Source: Diphasiastrum complanatum
Taxonomy: Eukaryota > Streptophyta > Lycopodiopsida > Lycopodiales > Lycopodiaceae
Length of the DNA stretch: 64,000 nt
NCBI GenBank assembly: GCA_029204225.1
Contig: CM055109.1
Span: 26,604,178-26,668,177, forward strand
Reading direction: 5' to 3'
The position numbers were made by a program, and so were the translations under genes. Position 1 is the first letter of the stretch; every line of letters starts with the position of its first letter. The notes under the pieces are model-generated. The model saw only the letters and a program-made list of their open reading frames with translations. It was not told where the DNA came from and did no database searches. Shown in pieces: positions 15,421 to 28,980 of the stretch.

Positions 15421-15835
15421 CAATGACGTCCGACATAATCCATATTGTGGTTATGATGGAGGGTGATCGCCTGGTAAAATGCCCCTTTTTTCAGGAATCA
15501 CCGGCTCCATTCCTATGCTATGCCGATTTTGGCGTTACCTCATTCCCAAATTCTCAAAAACATTCCCGTTCACAGAGGTCACGTTCCCATTACGTTCCTG
15601 TTCCCTAGCAGCTATGCCACCCAGTCAAGTCGCTGGCAACATAACGTTAGACCCGTCACGACACATGGGGCATTGGTGCGCGCACAACTCGACAAATGGG
15701 AGATATATTGAGGATCCGAATTTGTATTTCCACATCCGTAAAATCATTTTTTCAAATTTTTACAAAGGATATGGTGGTGCCTCACAGAACGTAATCTGTG
15801 GGGCAAATTTTTTTATGACAATTTTTTTTTTGCAG

Positions 15836-15911
15836 GCACCTTCTTGCGTTCGGAAGGTGCACGTGAAAAAATTTGTCATAATTTTACACGCACCTTCCAC
15901 CCGGAAGGTGC
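15836..15911. repeat. Pair of hairpins sharing the word GCACCTTC
   Basis: Hairpin 1 has arms GCACCTTC (15836-15843) and GAAGGTGC (15853-15860) with a 9-nt loop. Hairpin 2 has arms GCACCTTCC (15890-15898) and GGAAGGTGC (15903-15911) with a 4-nt loop. They are 29 bp apart, separated by an AT-rich linker. The whole can also fold hairpin 1 against hairpin 2. Confidence 0.85.
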
Positions 15912-15974
15912 TTGTAAAAATAATTTACCTTTAGAAAAAAAGAAAAAAAAATGTGAAAAATGAATTCACACGAC

Positions 15975-16086
15975 GGAAGGGTCGGCTCCTCGACCCTTTC
16001 GCCCGGGGAATGATGCTGCGACCTCGGGCCTCCGCCCTCGCGCGCATCACCCTCCCAGGCGGAAGCGCCGAGGAGCCGGCCCTTCC
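15975..16086. repeat. GC-rich inverted repeat
   Basis: Arms at 15975-15992 and 16069-16086 are 18 bp with one mismatch. The 76-bp interior is very GC-rich compared with the flanks, which contain A runs and ATGTGAAA words on both sides. It looks like a small non-autonomous foldback element. The ORFs crossing it on the minus strand have no protein similarity that I recognise. Confidence 0.8.
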
Positions 16087-18680
<2,594 letters not shown>

Positions 18681-18979
18681 TTTTATGTCCACGTCCTGAA
18701 CATAGGATTCTATATAGTCCTAGACTTGGATCCCCGGTACTCTAGTGAATCAAGTTTATTAGTTATGCCACGTCATACTGGATGTGACCCGCAAGTAATC
18801 AATAACCTTGTGAGGCCCAGACACACTAATTGGAGTTAGTACAAGGTTTGGGACCGTATATGCATGTGTAGAGTATCAATAACAATATATGTATAGAGAA
18901 TCCATGTATACAGACTCTATGCATAGTGAATCTATGTATAGGGGAGTTATAGGAGGCCAAACTCGCCCTACTACACCAC
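18681..18979 (+). mobile_element. Partial LTR, Reina-like family, plus strand
   Basis: About 260 bp match the LTR at 985-1513 read in reverse complement, including CACGTCCTGAACATAGGATT, TAATAACCTTGTGAG-like and ATACAAGGTTTGGGACC-like phrases. Similarity continues through CTACTACACCA up to the start of the next ORF, but a segment holding the TATA box of the 985-1513 copy is missing or altered here (GGGAGTTATAGGAGGCC). No polypurine tract or primer-binding site flanks it, so it is a truncated or solo LTR. Confidence 0.8.
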
Positions 18980-20266
18980 ATGGACACTATCATTGAATCA
19001 TCTTCTACACTTTTGGAGCATTCAAATGCATCAATTCTTCCAGAAATGAACATTGTAGTTTCAGAACGGGTTGATGTATCTAATAAAAATATGTGGTATA
19101 TTGAATCAGTAGGACCAAATCAGGAAAATGGAGATATTTTTTTGTTTATGGATCTTGGTATTGGTGAATTTAAATGCTATGGGTGCATGCTTAGCATAGA
19201 AACTATTGTTTCTGCACAAGGAATTCCATGTTTGTTTGCATGTGTTGAGCGTCAACGTCAGAAGGACATACAAGGTTTGGAGTTACAATTTGCATCGTAT
19301 GCCCCTATTAAGATGGTTCCTAGTTTGAACAATATCGAGGGGTCCATGTCTCAAATGGGTTAGAAGATACCAAACTATACAGATCATATTGATGAATCTG
19401 GTATCACGTCTACTGAGGATATTGTTATAGGTTTCAAGAAAGTAAAAGAAATGCAATTGCACACTGGAAAAGTACCAAGCTCAAGGGTTATGAAAAATGT
19501 TATCAAAGATGCTTTGAAAGGAAAATCTCACGAACTGATAACCAACGATTTTATTTTGAAGAGGAGTGTACACTTGACAAAAATAGAGATAGAAGAACTT
19601 GTAACAATGTGCGAAACAAAAAAAACCACAAATAACATCACTACAAGCAAAGTCAAAAAAGGGAGGAAGTCTTCAAAAACAACACTACCAGATGTGGTTA
19701 ATAAAAATTCATCAAAAAAAAGTAGAAAATTTACTTATACTAAAGAAAGAATTGTGGAAAATATATCAAGCAGACATACTGAGATGGGGTCTTCGAGTGC
19801 ATTAATTTCTATACCTGCTTCAACTACAATTTCATAAAGAGCACATGAAGTCCTAAACAAAGACTTTGGTGTTTCTAGTACAAGTCGGATCTTGAGTGGT
19901 AGCAAAGGCCAGATTTGGTGGGATCAGTTTAAAGACATGTATCCTTTTGAAATGGAAAAGACGTTCCAAATTCCGGTTTCTATATGTGATCCAGCTGATG
20001 TCCACATTGTGTATAGGCCTTTAAATAAGCACCACCTTCATCAACTAATGATCGCATTTGCAAAAAAACCACATTCGGTTGACATGATTGCTGATCTTGT
20101 TCCATATGATGTTAGAACAAGAAGAATGCTGAACAAAGATGAAATCAAAGAAGAAAGACTTCTCTCTTATAGATACTACATAATCTCGAGACAACATTCA
20201 ATTACGGCTGCAAGAAAGCTATTGGAAGTGCCTCTTTGTCCATCACATTTTCTGATATTAACTTGA
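18980..20266 (+). pseudogene. 429-codon frame with two in-frame stops; His-rich C-terminal motif, function unknown
   Basis: One frame is open from ATG at 18980 to TGA at 20264 except for TAG at 19361-19363 and TAA at 19835-19837. The segments between the stops are open in the same frame, so this is one coding sequence that decayed recently, or a gene whose stops are edited or read through. Three regions are visible: an N-terminal part (residues 1-127), a Lys/Ser/Thr-rich middle resembling a linker (about 155-285), and a C-terminal region with IWWDQFKDMYPFEME, VHIVYRPLNKHHLHQLMIAF and ISRQHSITAARKLLE. The last motif faintly recalls the GQHR/AA box of ParB-like nucleotide-binding domains; that is a guess. 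A downstream acceptor (TGTTTTTCAG at 20451-20460) suggests splicing to the following ORF. An LTR fragment ends directly upstream. Confidence 0.45.
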
Positions 20267-20490
20267 CTTGTTGTCCTTTACAATGCACGTAGCACTTTGA
20301 ATTATAATTTTAACTATACATTCTAAAATTTCACAAAGTTAAAAATCACAATTTAAATGATCTTTTAAAATTTACTTGGTAGTTTATAGGTTTTATGATT
20401 TAATTTTGTAAATATGATATTACTCATGTTTTGATATATCACTTTAAATATGTTTTTCAGGTTCAAAAGACTAGATAGTATGATGATAAC
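20267..20490 (+). other. Intron-like AT-rich spacer
   Basis: AT-rich interval ending in a pyrimidine tract and CAG at 20460, a good plant 3' splice site. A possible donor is GT at about 20229 after the codons for KLLE. Joining there leaves an in-frame TAG shortly before the next ATG, so either the boundary is elsewhere or the gene is broken. Confidence 0.35.
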
Positions 20491-21408
20491 ATGTATATTA
20501 TCTTAGATCTAAATGGCATTCTTTTAGAACGATGGGACAAACATCCTGGCTTGAGAAATATTCACAAATTTCAAGGAAAGTGGATACAGCTACGCCTAGG
20601 ATGGTTGGAGTTTCTTAACAAACTTTTATCATTGTTTAAAGTTGGAATTTGGCCAACAATGGCTTACAAAAATATTTTGAGCATATACTCTTTCATGGAG
20701 CGTCAAGCTAGGCACAAAATACCATTGTTTATGATATGGGGCAAGGAGAATTGCTATCAACAAAAAGATATTATTAGACCAAATAAAAATAATGTTATTG
20801 CTGACTTTAAACCTTTGTGCTTTGTTTGGAAACATTTTTGTTCAGACTTAAATAATCATAATACAATATTAGTCGACAACTCACCATACAAAGCATGTAT
20901 GAACAATCCATTCAATTGCATTTTTCCAGAAACATTTGATGGATATAATGATGACAATTACCTCAATGATGTGTTGTGGACATATTTGGAGAGATTGAAA
21001 ATGACTTCTGATGTTCAAACATACATCAAACAAAATCATATTGATCAACGACAAGTTCATGATAATCACTCCCTTTATGGTTATTCGAGACCTGTAATTG
21101 AAAATTTTCAATGGGAATCCAAATCTTCGCTATGTGAAAGTGGTGTTTCACTACACGTTGCAGTATCAGAAGACCAAAACAAAGCAAATGTCCAATCAAT
21201 ATACGAGGAACTTGATGCCGAACAGATAGAGCTACTATACGATATTGCATTGGTCTATCCTTATTGGAATTCAAAGATAATGTCACGAGGTGAAGCACTT
21301 ACTTTTGCAATGCATTTGGGTTTGAAGAAAGAGCAATTATCCGAGCAAGATGCAAGAGATTATATCAAATCTCTTGTGTTTAGGTGGAAAAAAGAAACAG
21401 GAACTTGA
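20491..21408 (+). CDS. FCP1/NIF-like (HAD-type) phosphatase-domain protein
   Basis: 305 codons, uninterrupted. Residues 1-170 fit the FCP1-homology (CTD small phosphatase, NIF) fold. Motif I is YIILDLNGILLERWD, where the canonical DLDxT has Asn in place of the second Asp; DLNG variants are known among plant members. A VGIWPTMAYKNI segment stands at the place of the motif II region, KPLCFVWKHF follows, and ILVDNSPYKACMNNPFNCI supplies the conserved DNSP box. Residues 230-305 form a separate C-terminal region rich in acidic residues and predicted helix (YEELDAEQIELLYDIALVYPYW) that I do not recognise. FCP1 family members remove phosphate from Ser/Thr, but loss of the second motif-I Asp, the general acid/base, makes catalysis doubtful. 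The start is the first ATG after the acceptor at 20460; an in-frame TAG lies just upstream. It could be the last exon of the preceding gene. Confidence 0.65.
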   Translation: MYIILDLNGILLERWDKHPGLRNIHKFQGKWIQLRLGWLEFLNKLLSLFKVGIWPTMAYKNILSIYSFMERQARHKIPLFMIWGKENCYQQKDIIRPNKNNVIADFKPLCFVWKHFCSDLNNHNTILVDNSPYKACMNNPFNCIFPETFDGYNDDNYLNDVLWTYLERLKMTSDVQTYIKQNHIDQRQVHDNHSLYGYSRPVIENFQWESKSSLCESGVSLHVAVSEDQNKANVQSIYEELDAEQIELLYDIALVYPYWNSKIMSRGEALTFAMHLGLKKEQLSEQDARDYIKSLVFRWKKETGT

Positions 21409-22035
21409 TTCCACTATCGAAGTCACCAATTTGTGTGTGCGCAAACATTGCCAGCTATTTCAAATTTGATATCTTATCCATATGAGCTTCACAGTTTTGT
21501 GCAATGTACAATATTATAGTCTTCAAATAAAAATTTCAATTTTTACATGCAAAGTGTTGTGGATATGTTCTTTTAATAGATGAGTTAAATTCTATGTTAT
21601 TTCAAGGATTTACACAATCAATCCTCCATGAAAAAAAATTCTATTGATTACGTTATTTGCTATTTAGAGATAAGAATTTTGTATTATTATTTTCATTAAA
21701 CTTGAATTATATTTCGAGAGGTATCTTGAAAACAAACATTTAAATACATGGATAAAAAATTGTCATAAAATTTATGATTTATTTTTTAACAATAAATGGA
21801 GTAAGAAAAAACAAACTTCCCAAGACCACAATAAGCGATACAAGAAAACAATTCTTTCATAAAAATTTATTTGGAGACACACACACACACACACACAATA
21901 ATGCACCATTTTTGCATGCATTTGTAAACTAAAAACTAGTATAAAACTATCTATATTTAATGTTTTTCGAAGGACTAGAATAAAAATGAGACTTGCACAA
22001 GTCTCATTTTTATTAAACATTCTTAAATCACAAAT
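21409..22035. other. Non-coding, AT-rich, with short (AC)n
   Basis: Downstream flank of the phosphatase-like ORF. Contains a (CA)n run at about 21875-21898 and the palindrome listed separately. Confidence 0.5.
21979..22014. repeat. Perfect 17-bp palindrome
   Basis: AATAAAAATGAGACTTG (21979-21995), CA, then its exact reverse complement (21998-22014). The 2-nt spacer makes it a cruciform-prone site. Confidence 0.95.
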
Positions 22036-22366
22036 TCCAAGTGGAATTAGCTCTTCCACTAGAGGTCACCATCAAAAGGTGGCTCACTCTAATTTATTTA
22101 AGAGGGGTTTACCACATTAATTACAAATGCCTATACATACTAGCTCCTACATGGTCATTTCTTCTCTTGGGATTCACCATGAGGCTCACATGATTTAAAA
22201 CTGTATCCTAGCTAGTATTTCTCGGCTCTCATGCTCGGCTCTCATCTTCTTCCTTCTCTCTTCCTTCTAGGACCTCCTCAGTCTAGGGTGAGAGGTGCTC
22301 TTTCGGAATAGCTCGACCTACCATCTTGCGGATTCCTTGGAATCTGCCAACATCATCCCCCCCTAA
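22036..22366 (-). mobile_element. Possible 3' LTR and polypurine tract of the large gypsy element
   Basis: On the minus strand a purine run (ATTAGGGGGGGA, about 22355-22366) is followed by TGATGTTGGC, a plausible LTR start. At its left end 22036-22086 matches 37559-37609 in direct orientation (51 bp, one mismatch). This 51-bp direct repeat is the best evidence that 22 kb and 37.6 kb are the two ends of one element. The remaining LTR sequence does not align by eye, so the call is tentative. Confidence 0.4.
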
Positions 22367-22550
22367 TCTATTGTAGGACCCACTGCAACACATATGGAAT
22401 GATGTTGTTTTCACTTAGCGCTTGGAAAAACGTGGATCTTCTATTTCTTTCGTAAAACCAAGTGCTTATTTGCCGCAAAATTGTTTCCCAAAATTGGAGA
22501 TTTCTCATTTGCCTTTACATTCCTTCCTGCTTGAGAACCTCATGCGAGTC

Positions 22551-25500
22551 CTACTTGCCTTGTCGCCTTGCGGTCTGTTTCCATGCGCTCATCTTTCTTC
22601 CTAGGGCTTCAAATACTTGGAAGCATAGTTTGCTTCCGAAAGATAGCTGCCCCAGGTAATCTTGCACTTTTTCAATGAACCCAAACTCCTGCCAGTCTTC
22701 CACCATGGTGACGTAATGGGAGGACATGAAGGCCACTCTATAATAGAGTCAGGCCATCATTTGGTGGGTCGTCTTCTGACTGGAGGGCTACATTGGGATT
22801 GATTCGTAATGGATCTAAGTCTCGATCCCAAAAACACTTCTGATTTATGAGGAAGGCCATAAATCTGCAATATTTGACGCCTTCTTGTACACATAGGTCA
22901 GCGTTGGATTTATACTTGTGGCCAAAATCCAACAGCTACAGCCTCAAGTCATCCATTGATGAGCTTTCAGAAATCCCTGGGATCTCTGGCCAATTGACAA
23001 CTTCAACCCGTAGTCGCTCTGTTGGCAAGGGGTTTCTTCTCTTGATTGGCATATAATAGGGATCAACCCTCTTCCAAGTTGGTGCCCTCAGGTATTCCTA
23101 CAACCTTCTGCTGTCCTTGAGGACTTTATTTCGCCATTTAGGTTGGGGTTGCAATGCAACAGTGATCTCGGCCCTTGTAGAATATTGACTCTGATCAATA
23201 TCATCTTTTCCGCCCCTCATGTCACGGGGGTATTTCCTCTCAAATTCTCAAACTCTCGTGTATCTGCCATATAAGGCCTTGACTTGGCTGGTGACGCTGC
23301 CCTGCATTGGTGTGGTGGCTTTGCCAGGTACTCGTCCAATGCCTTGGTATTCGTGTCACTCTTTATGACCCTTTCACTTGTTGAGGGCTCAGCTTTGTCT
23401 GCATTAAACTCAACAGGTCTGGACGAGAATCTTTGCGTCTCTGGCAGATTAGCCTGGGAGTCATCATCACCACCATTGATGTCAATGTTAATCTTGGGAA
23501 GTTCAGGTGGAGTGTGATCTGGGGAAACTGGCATGGGAGTGACAGGTTTAGTAGGAGCAGGGTTAATAAGGTTGTATGCCGCACCGAGGGAACTAAGCTA
23601 TTTTAGGAACTTGTCCCGTCGGGCCTTGTACGTCTCATTAGGTCCTTGATGAGGCCTCATAAGTCGACTTAGAGGGGGTTGAGAGGAGGAGGGTGAAGGA
23701 ATGGGGTAAGTGGGTATGAAGGTTTCTGAAAAATTAAAAGCAAAATAAGAAGGAGGTTTAAAGTTAGGTGAGAAAATAGGAAGAGTTCCAGAAGCAGTCT
23801 CAGCCCTCTTGCCATCTGATCCTGAGCTTCCATCTAACTGCTGGGCTTGCCCGTTGTGATCATTTGCCCCATCATCTTCGTCATCGTTCTTTGGATTTCG
23901 ATCAGAGATTTCTGCTTGGGGCTTGCACACCATGTTCCATAACTGGTTCACTTTGTCCAAAACCTGCTGCAGGGTCTTTATCACTTCTTCTAATTGTTTC
24001 TGGGACTCGAGAATGACTTTCACCTATTTCGCCATAGCATACTCAAAATTTCTTTTGTCAGCCTCTCTTTCTTGGATCAGCCTTATATATTTCTCCATTC
24101 GTATGGCTGAAGCTTGCGGAGCTTTGAATTAGATGTCCTCGGACTTTACTGGAGGGGCATCAACCGTCATCGCACTAGATGATCCATCTCGGATTGATCG
24201 ATCTGGGACATTTGTTGCTTGAGTTGTTGCTGGACCTCGTTCAATTCTGTTGCTTGTCTGGCCATTGTGGCTTTCAGCTCCTTTGTCTCTTTTTCTTTTT
24301 CTTTTAACTGCTTCTACTGCTCGGAAATGGTCTGGTCATGTTGCTTGACCTTATTTTCTAACTCCTTTTGATGGCTTACCAACCAATGCATATGGTAGCT
24401 GGCCTCAGACATGCTTATCATCAAATGCTTGGCTGCTTCGGAAAGCTCTTCAGGGATAGAAATACTCGGGTATCTATCAGGGTGTGGTGGGGTGGCATTA
24501 GTCCAAAAAATATGGATTTGTGAGGACGTAAAGGTGGTAATGGCAAGAATGGAGGAATGATGCTAGTTGTGATGGTGGTTGTGAAAACGATGGATGGAAC
24601 AACGGTTAGGGTGGTGGTGGTGATGCTAGTTGGTGTTTCTGAATTTTTTTCGACTGATTTGCATTGCCATCTTCGTCATCGTCTAGCTCAATCAGGTCCG
24701 CAATATCAAAATATGTAGAAGTGTCTATGAGGATGTGGACTTATTGGGCATGTTCTTGTTGGTCTGCTGCTGTATCTTTGGGAATGACATTCCCATCTCC
24801 CCCCCCTCCCAAAATTTGTGTTGCTGGTTAAGTTGGCGGTGTCGGCGTTGTAAGTAGCATGGGGGGAGTTGTCACTGAAACTGGTTTGGTAGCTTGGAAA
24901 TTTTTGTGGGTGTCTGCTGCTACAGATGTGCCAACTTCATCAGCCCCGTCGATGACGTGTGGGTGAGGAGTGCAGTTGGGATGTTGATCAGACGTGGAGC
25001 TTGCATCCTAGGAATCTGTCGAGTTGACGATGTCTGATGAGACGATGTGGTTTGTCTCATGGCTTGTGGTTTGCATATGAGCTTCTCACTCTTAGATTAT
25101 GAATCATCTATCTTTGTGCTATCTGGAGAACGTCTTTTGGCCATCAGTTTTGTTCGTGTCCTTTGTTGGCGTGTTTTAGGGAGCTTGGTCTTAGAGGTAT
25201 CATCTTGTTGTGCCGCAGAAGATCCTTCAGCTGCCGGATCTTGTTGTGAGCTAGTTGGTGTTGGCTGCTTCTTGACCATCAACTTCAGCTACCGGATCTT
25301 GTTGTGAGCCAGTTGGTGTTGACTGCTTCTTGACCATCAACTTCATAATGCTCATGTTGGGTCTCTTAGGGAGTGGCCCTTGTGGTGACAATGTTTGTTT
25401 TCTTGAACACTTGGACTTTTTGTATTGAAGTGGTATGTCCAAAGCTTTGACGACCACCTACAATAGCTCTCGGAGTCTTGGTTCATTGTTCACTTGCTGG

Positions 25501-25913
25501 ATTGTAAGATCTGTCATGAGGTAACCTAGCAAGGTGGTGGGTTGCTTGTGTTTAATGCATTCATTAATGCAGTTTGAAGCAAACTGGGCCCAATCATAGA
25601 GATTCTGGCCATGCAGTCGTGAATATGCCATCACGTGGAACAAGGACATTGGTATCTGAAGGACCTTGGTTCTTGTTACACTGTGTGTACTTGGTTAAGT
25701 AGGCACAAGCAGCAGCCAGAGCTAGATCATTGATTGCCTCGAACCGATACCCGTCCTTGTTCTTTCACTTTGCAACAGAGAGATCAATGAACTTGAAGTA
25801 TGTTGTTGCCTCAATCTTCTGCAAAGTTCTTGTAACTGCATTTGGTCCCCCAAGGAAGCCGGAGATGGTAACAGAAATGCTCGGTTGAGATGGTAATGGA
25901 AATGCTCAATCAA
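22551..25913 (-). pseudogene. Degenerate long coding region, coiled-coil, unrecognised
   Basis: A series of minus-strand frames, interrupted by stops and shifts, runs from about 25913 to 22551. In order: a segment with ARLHGQNLYDWAQFASNCIN-like composition (25649-25458), a basic Ser/Gln/Pro-rich segment (25457-25097), a heptad-rich region (EKYIRLIQEREADKRNFEYA, then ILESQKQLEEVIKTLQQVLD; about 24120-23940) that looks like a coiled coil, an acidic and proline-rich linker (23930-23217) and a C-terminal block with CFWDRDLDPLRINPN (22932-22738). No enzyme motif is visible. It lies 3' of the gypsy integrase and before the probable 3' polypurine tract, so it may be the extra ORF that some Tat/Athila-type elements carry, or the gag-like protein of another element. 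Confidence 0.5.
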
Positions 25914-26502
25914 AATGGTGATTGTAAGGCTCGGTTCAAAGGTGAGTAAATGGTTTGGTTGAAACGCGAACTATAGGGCTCGATTGAAAATTGAACGAAG
26001 GTCTCGGCTGGGAATGTAGCAGTTTAAAACAATGGTTTGGAAGAAAAAATGTGGCAAAAAATGGTTGCGGTAAGGAGGTATGGAACAAATGGTATTTGAA
26101 ATGGAAATGTCTTCCACAATAGTGAAACTAGAGCCTTGATTTGCGCTCCAGTTGCACTACCCCTCAGCGTGTCTTTGTACAAGAAGTTTGAACAGATTTG
26201 TGACTTTTGGCAGATTAGGTAATCTCAAAAGTCTTGTTTAATGGCGCTCGTTGGGTGTTCGTGATGGTGAAGGATGACACTGGAGAAACTAAGTGCGTGA
26301 GTGAGTGTGGATTGACTGGATGACAGAGCGTCACAAACGGTGATGGGAGCATAAAGATCGCTAGAAATCATTCGCCAGAAGTCTCCTGAAAGTTTGGACA
26401 TCGTTGAGATACAAATGACTTCGTGGTTTAGTTTTTTATAGCTGTTTGTAGTGACTCGGCTGGACTGGAATGATTCGGTCAAGATTTTCAAAAACCTTGT
26501 TG

Positions 26503-26725
26503 AAGTGTTAGCATCGGTCCGATCAAGATCTTAGGGAGGAGACTCGGTCGAGACGTTAACCTGATGACTCGGTCGAGATGCCAACCAGAGGATTCGGTCA
26601 AGATGCAGAGGTGCCAACCAAAAGACTAGGTCAAGGTGCCAACCAGAGGATCGGTGAAGATGCCAACCAGAGGACATGGTCAAGATGCCAACCAGAGGAC
26701 TCGGTCAAGATCTGATGTAATTGCT
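26503..26725 (-). repeat. Minisatellite, unit near ACTCGGTCAAGATGCCAACCAGAGG
   Basis: About eight imperfect copies of a 22-26-bp unit containing CTCGGTC(A/G)AGATG. The same core (CTCGGTCGAGATCTGAC) is repeated in the array at 35930-36620 near the other end of the gypsy element, so both probably belong to untranslated parts of that element. Confidence 0.85.
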
Positions 26726-27129
26726 TGTTGAGTACTCTATCTCAATGATGGTGTTGAAGAACTTCATGAAGTAAAATGTGACAATGTCGAAACATGTGCA
26801 AGTTCTCAATGGAATCAACTATTTCAATTACCAGATTTGTGCTATGGATGAAAAATTTGAGATATCAAAATTGCAGAAGTGAAATGGATCGAAAAGCTAT
26901 AAAATCTATCCTTGTGAGCTAGACCATTATATGTTGACCTGCAACACTCTTTGTGAATGTAAATAGATATCCATGAGAAAAAACATATGGGGAATAAGAA
27001 TGCAGTATGTACAAATATGGGCAGTCAAAAAATATAAAAAATAAAAAAATATAGAAAATAAAAAATAAAAAAATAAAACTAATAAAATCATGAAAAAAAT
27101 GTAACATAAATATATACAATAGTGATGGA

Positions 27130-28255
27130 GTTATATTGGGTCAACAAAAAACAACTCTTCATATTAGCGTCGTAGACGACCGCCATTTACGACAGTGTTG
27201 AGTACTCCACCAAGTGTTTCTAACTGGACTGCTCCATCAGAGAAGATTTTATATATAACATATGGCCCTTCGCTTCTGAATTTTAATTTTCATGGGTGCT
27301 TCTTAGATGTGTAGAGGAGCACCTGATAACCTAAGTGTAAGTCTTTATTGTGCAGGTGATGATCATGCCAGGGATTTTGTCAACGTTTGTTAACTAATTG
27401 TGCGTGATACGAGATGAGTCGAGTCTCACACAATTGGGCTAACGTAAATAGCCTGTTTTGGAATTCTTGTTCAATTGTAACTTTCTCACATAGATCAGTA
27501 GGTAAAGCTTGCATGACTCGCAGGGAAGGAACTAGGAATTCAACATGCATTATTGCCTATTGACTGTAGATGAGATGGAAGGGAGTAACCCATCCAGTGG
27601 CCTTATTGGGAGTTGAGCGGTATGCCCAGATAGCAGAGAACAGTTTGGTTTCCCAATCTGATCGGCTAGTTTCAACTATCTTGGCTAGGATCTTACAAAA
27701 GGTCTTGTTTGACGATTTTGCCAGGACATTACATCTGGGATAGTACGGAGTACTTTTGCGGTGAATAACAAGGTAATGACGTAAGAGATTATCGATCACT
27801 TCATTTAAGAAGTGTGCGTCTCTGTCACTAACAAGCTCAATTGGACAACCAAAATGCGTAATAATGTTTTCATAAAGAAAACATGCTACAGTCTTCGCAT
27901 TGGCATCCTTTGTTGTGCGTGCTTTTACCCACTTGGTGGTGTAATCGGTTGCGATCAGGATATAGCGTGCTTGAGTATTTTTGCCTGCTGGGCTGATGGG
28001 CCCAACAAAGTCTATACCCCACTTATGGAAGGCTTCGCCTTCTACAATGGGGGTTAGTAGTGTGAAGTCTGCTTTTGTAGTCTTTTTGGCTCATTGACAA
28101 ACATCACATGTTTTTTTGATAGCAAATGTATCCTTAAACAATGATGGCCACCATAAGCCCGCTATGAGTATTATCTTAGCAGTCACTTCGGCAGAAAAGT
28201 GACTGCCACCAATGCCCTCATGTGTCTGAGATATGCTAGGTTGTATCTCATATTC
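27130..28255 (-). pseudogene. Gypsy (Tat-like) integrase
   Basis: On the minus strand the integrase reads GIDFVGPISPAGK with the first catalytic Asp, ATDYTTKWVKA, then IELVSDRDAHFLN with the second Asp. The block where the family has a Glu (usually …NGLAESTNK) reads CNVLAKSSNK, so the third catalytic residue appears to be Lys. It continues through WAYRSTPNKATGWVTPF to a stop at about 27557, after which the same frame continues with a C-terminal domain (FRSEGPYVIYKIFSDGAVQLETLGG) ending near 27130. Upstream cysteines of the zinc-binding region are partly degraded. This integrase should be inactive. Confidence 0.85.
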
Positions 28256-28435
28256 CTAAGCGCATCTGCGTATAATACCGTCAACACCCCTTTTATATAA
28301 CTATCCTGCGATAAGTTGAAAGGGTGCTGCCTTGAGCAAAAAATTTCTTTTGGCCACTGTATTTAGCCCTTTTTTGAGTCTACCAATTGTAAGGAACTGA
28401 GTGATTTCCTCAGCCCATAGGGGAATGGCATCGAT

Positions 28436-28980
28436 CTAGAAAAGGCATGCATCCGGTAGATCGTCGTTAACTGGTGCATCAGCCTTTTCAGCATTGAAGA
28501 GTCTGGAAAGGTGGTCTGCCATGAAGTGTTGTGTGCCTTTCTTGACGACTATGCGGAAATTGAATTCCTCAAGTATTAAGAGCCATCGAGCTATGCGTCC
28601 GGTTTTACAAGATTTATTAACAATATATAATAATGCTTGATGGTCTGTGTAGAAAGCAAAGGTTTGGCCTAGTAAATAGTGATGGAGTTGTTGTACGGCG
28701 TAGACCATGGCTAGTGCTTCTCTCTCGGTTGTTGTATAGTTTACTTCAGCAGGCACCAGTTGTCTGCTCAAGAAACGTATCGGAAAATCTTTTTCATATT
28801 CGTCCAGTTGTGCTAGGATTCCTCCTATGGCATACTTACTTGTGTCGGTACGCATGTGGAATTCTTTCGTGTAATCTGAAAAGCGAAGTATGGGTGCGGT
28901 AGTAATGTTGTTTTCAAGTCCTCAAAAGCTTTTATGCATTCTTCGGTCCATCGAGGGTCGACCACAACTAAATAAATGAG
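28436..28980 (-). pseudogene. Gypsy RNase H
   Basis: Starts with the RT/RNase H connection (RWTEECIKAFEDLKTTLL) and moves by a frame change into a 139-codon RNase H frame: MRTDTSKYAIGGILAQ, IRFLSRQLVPAEVNYTTTERE, LAMVYAVQQLHHYLLGQTF, YTDHQALLYIV and HFMADHLSRL. The D-E-D core residues of RNase H are recognisable. Order and motifs identify Ty3/gypsy pol. Confidence 0.88.
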
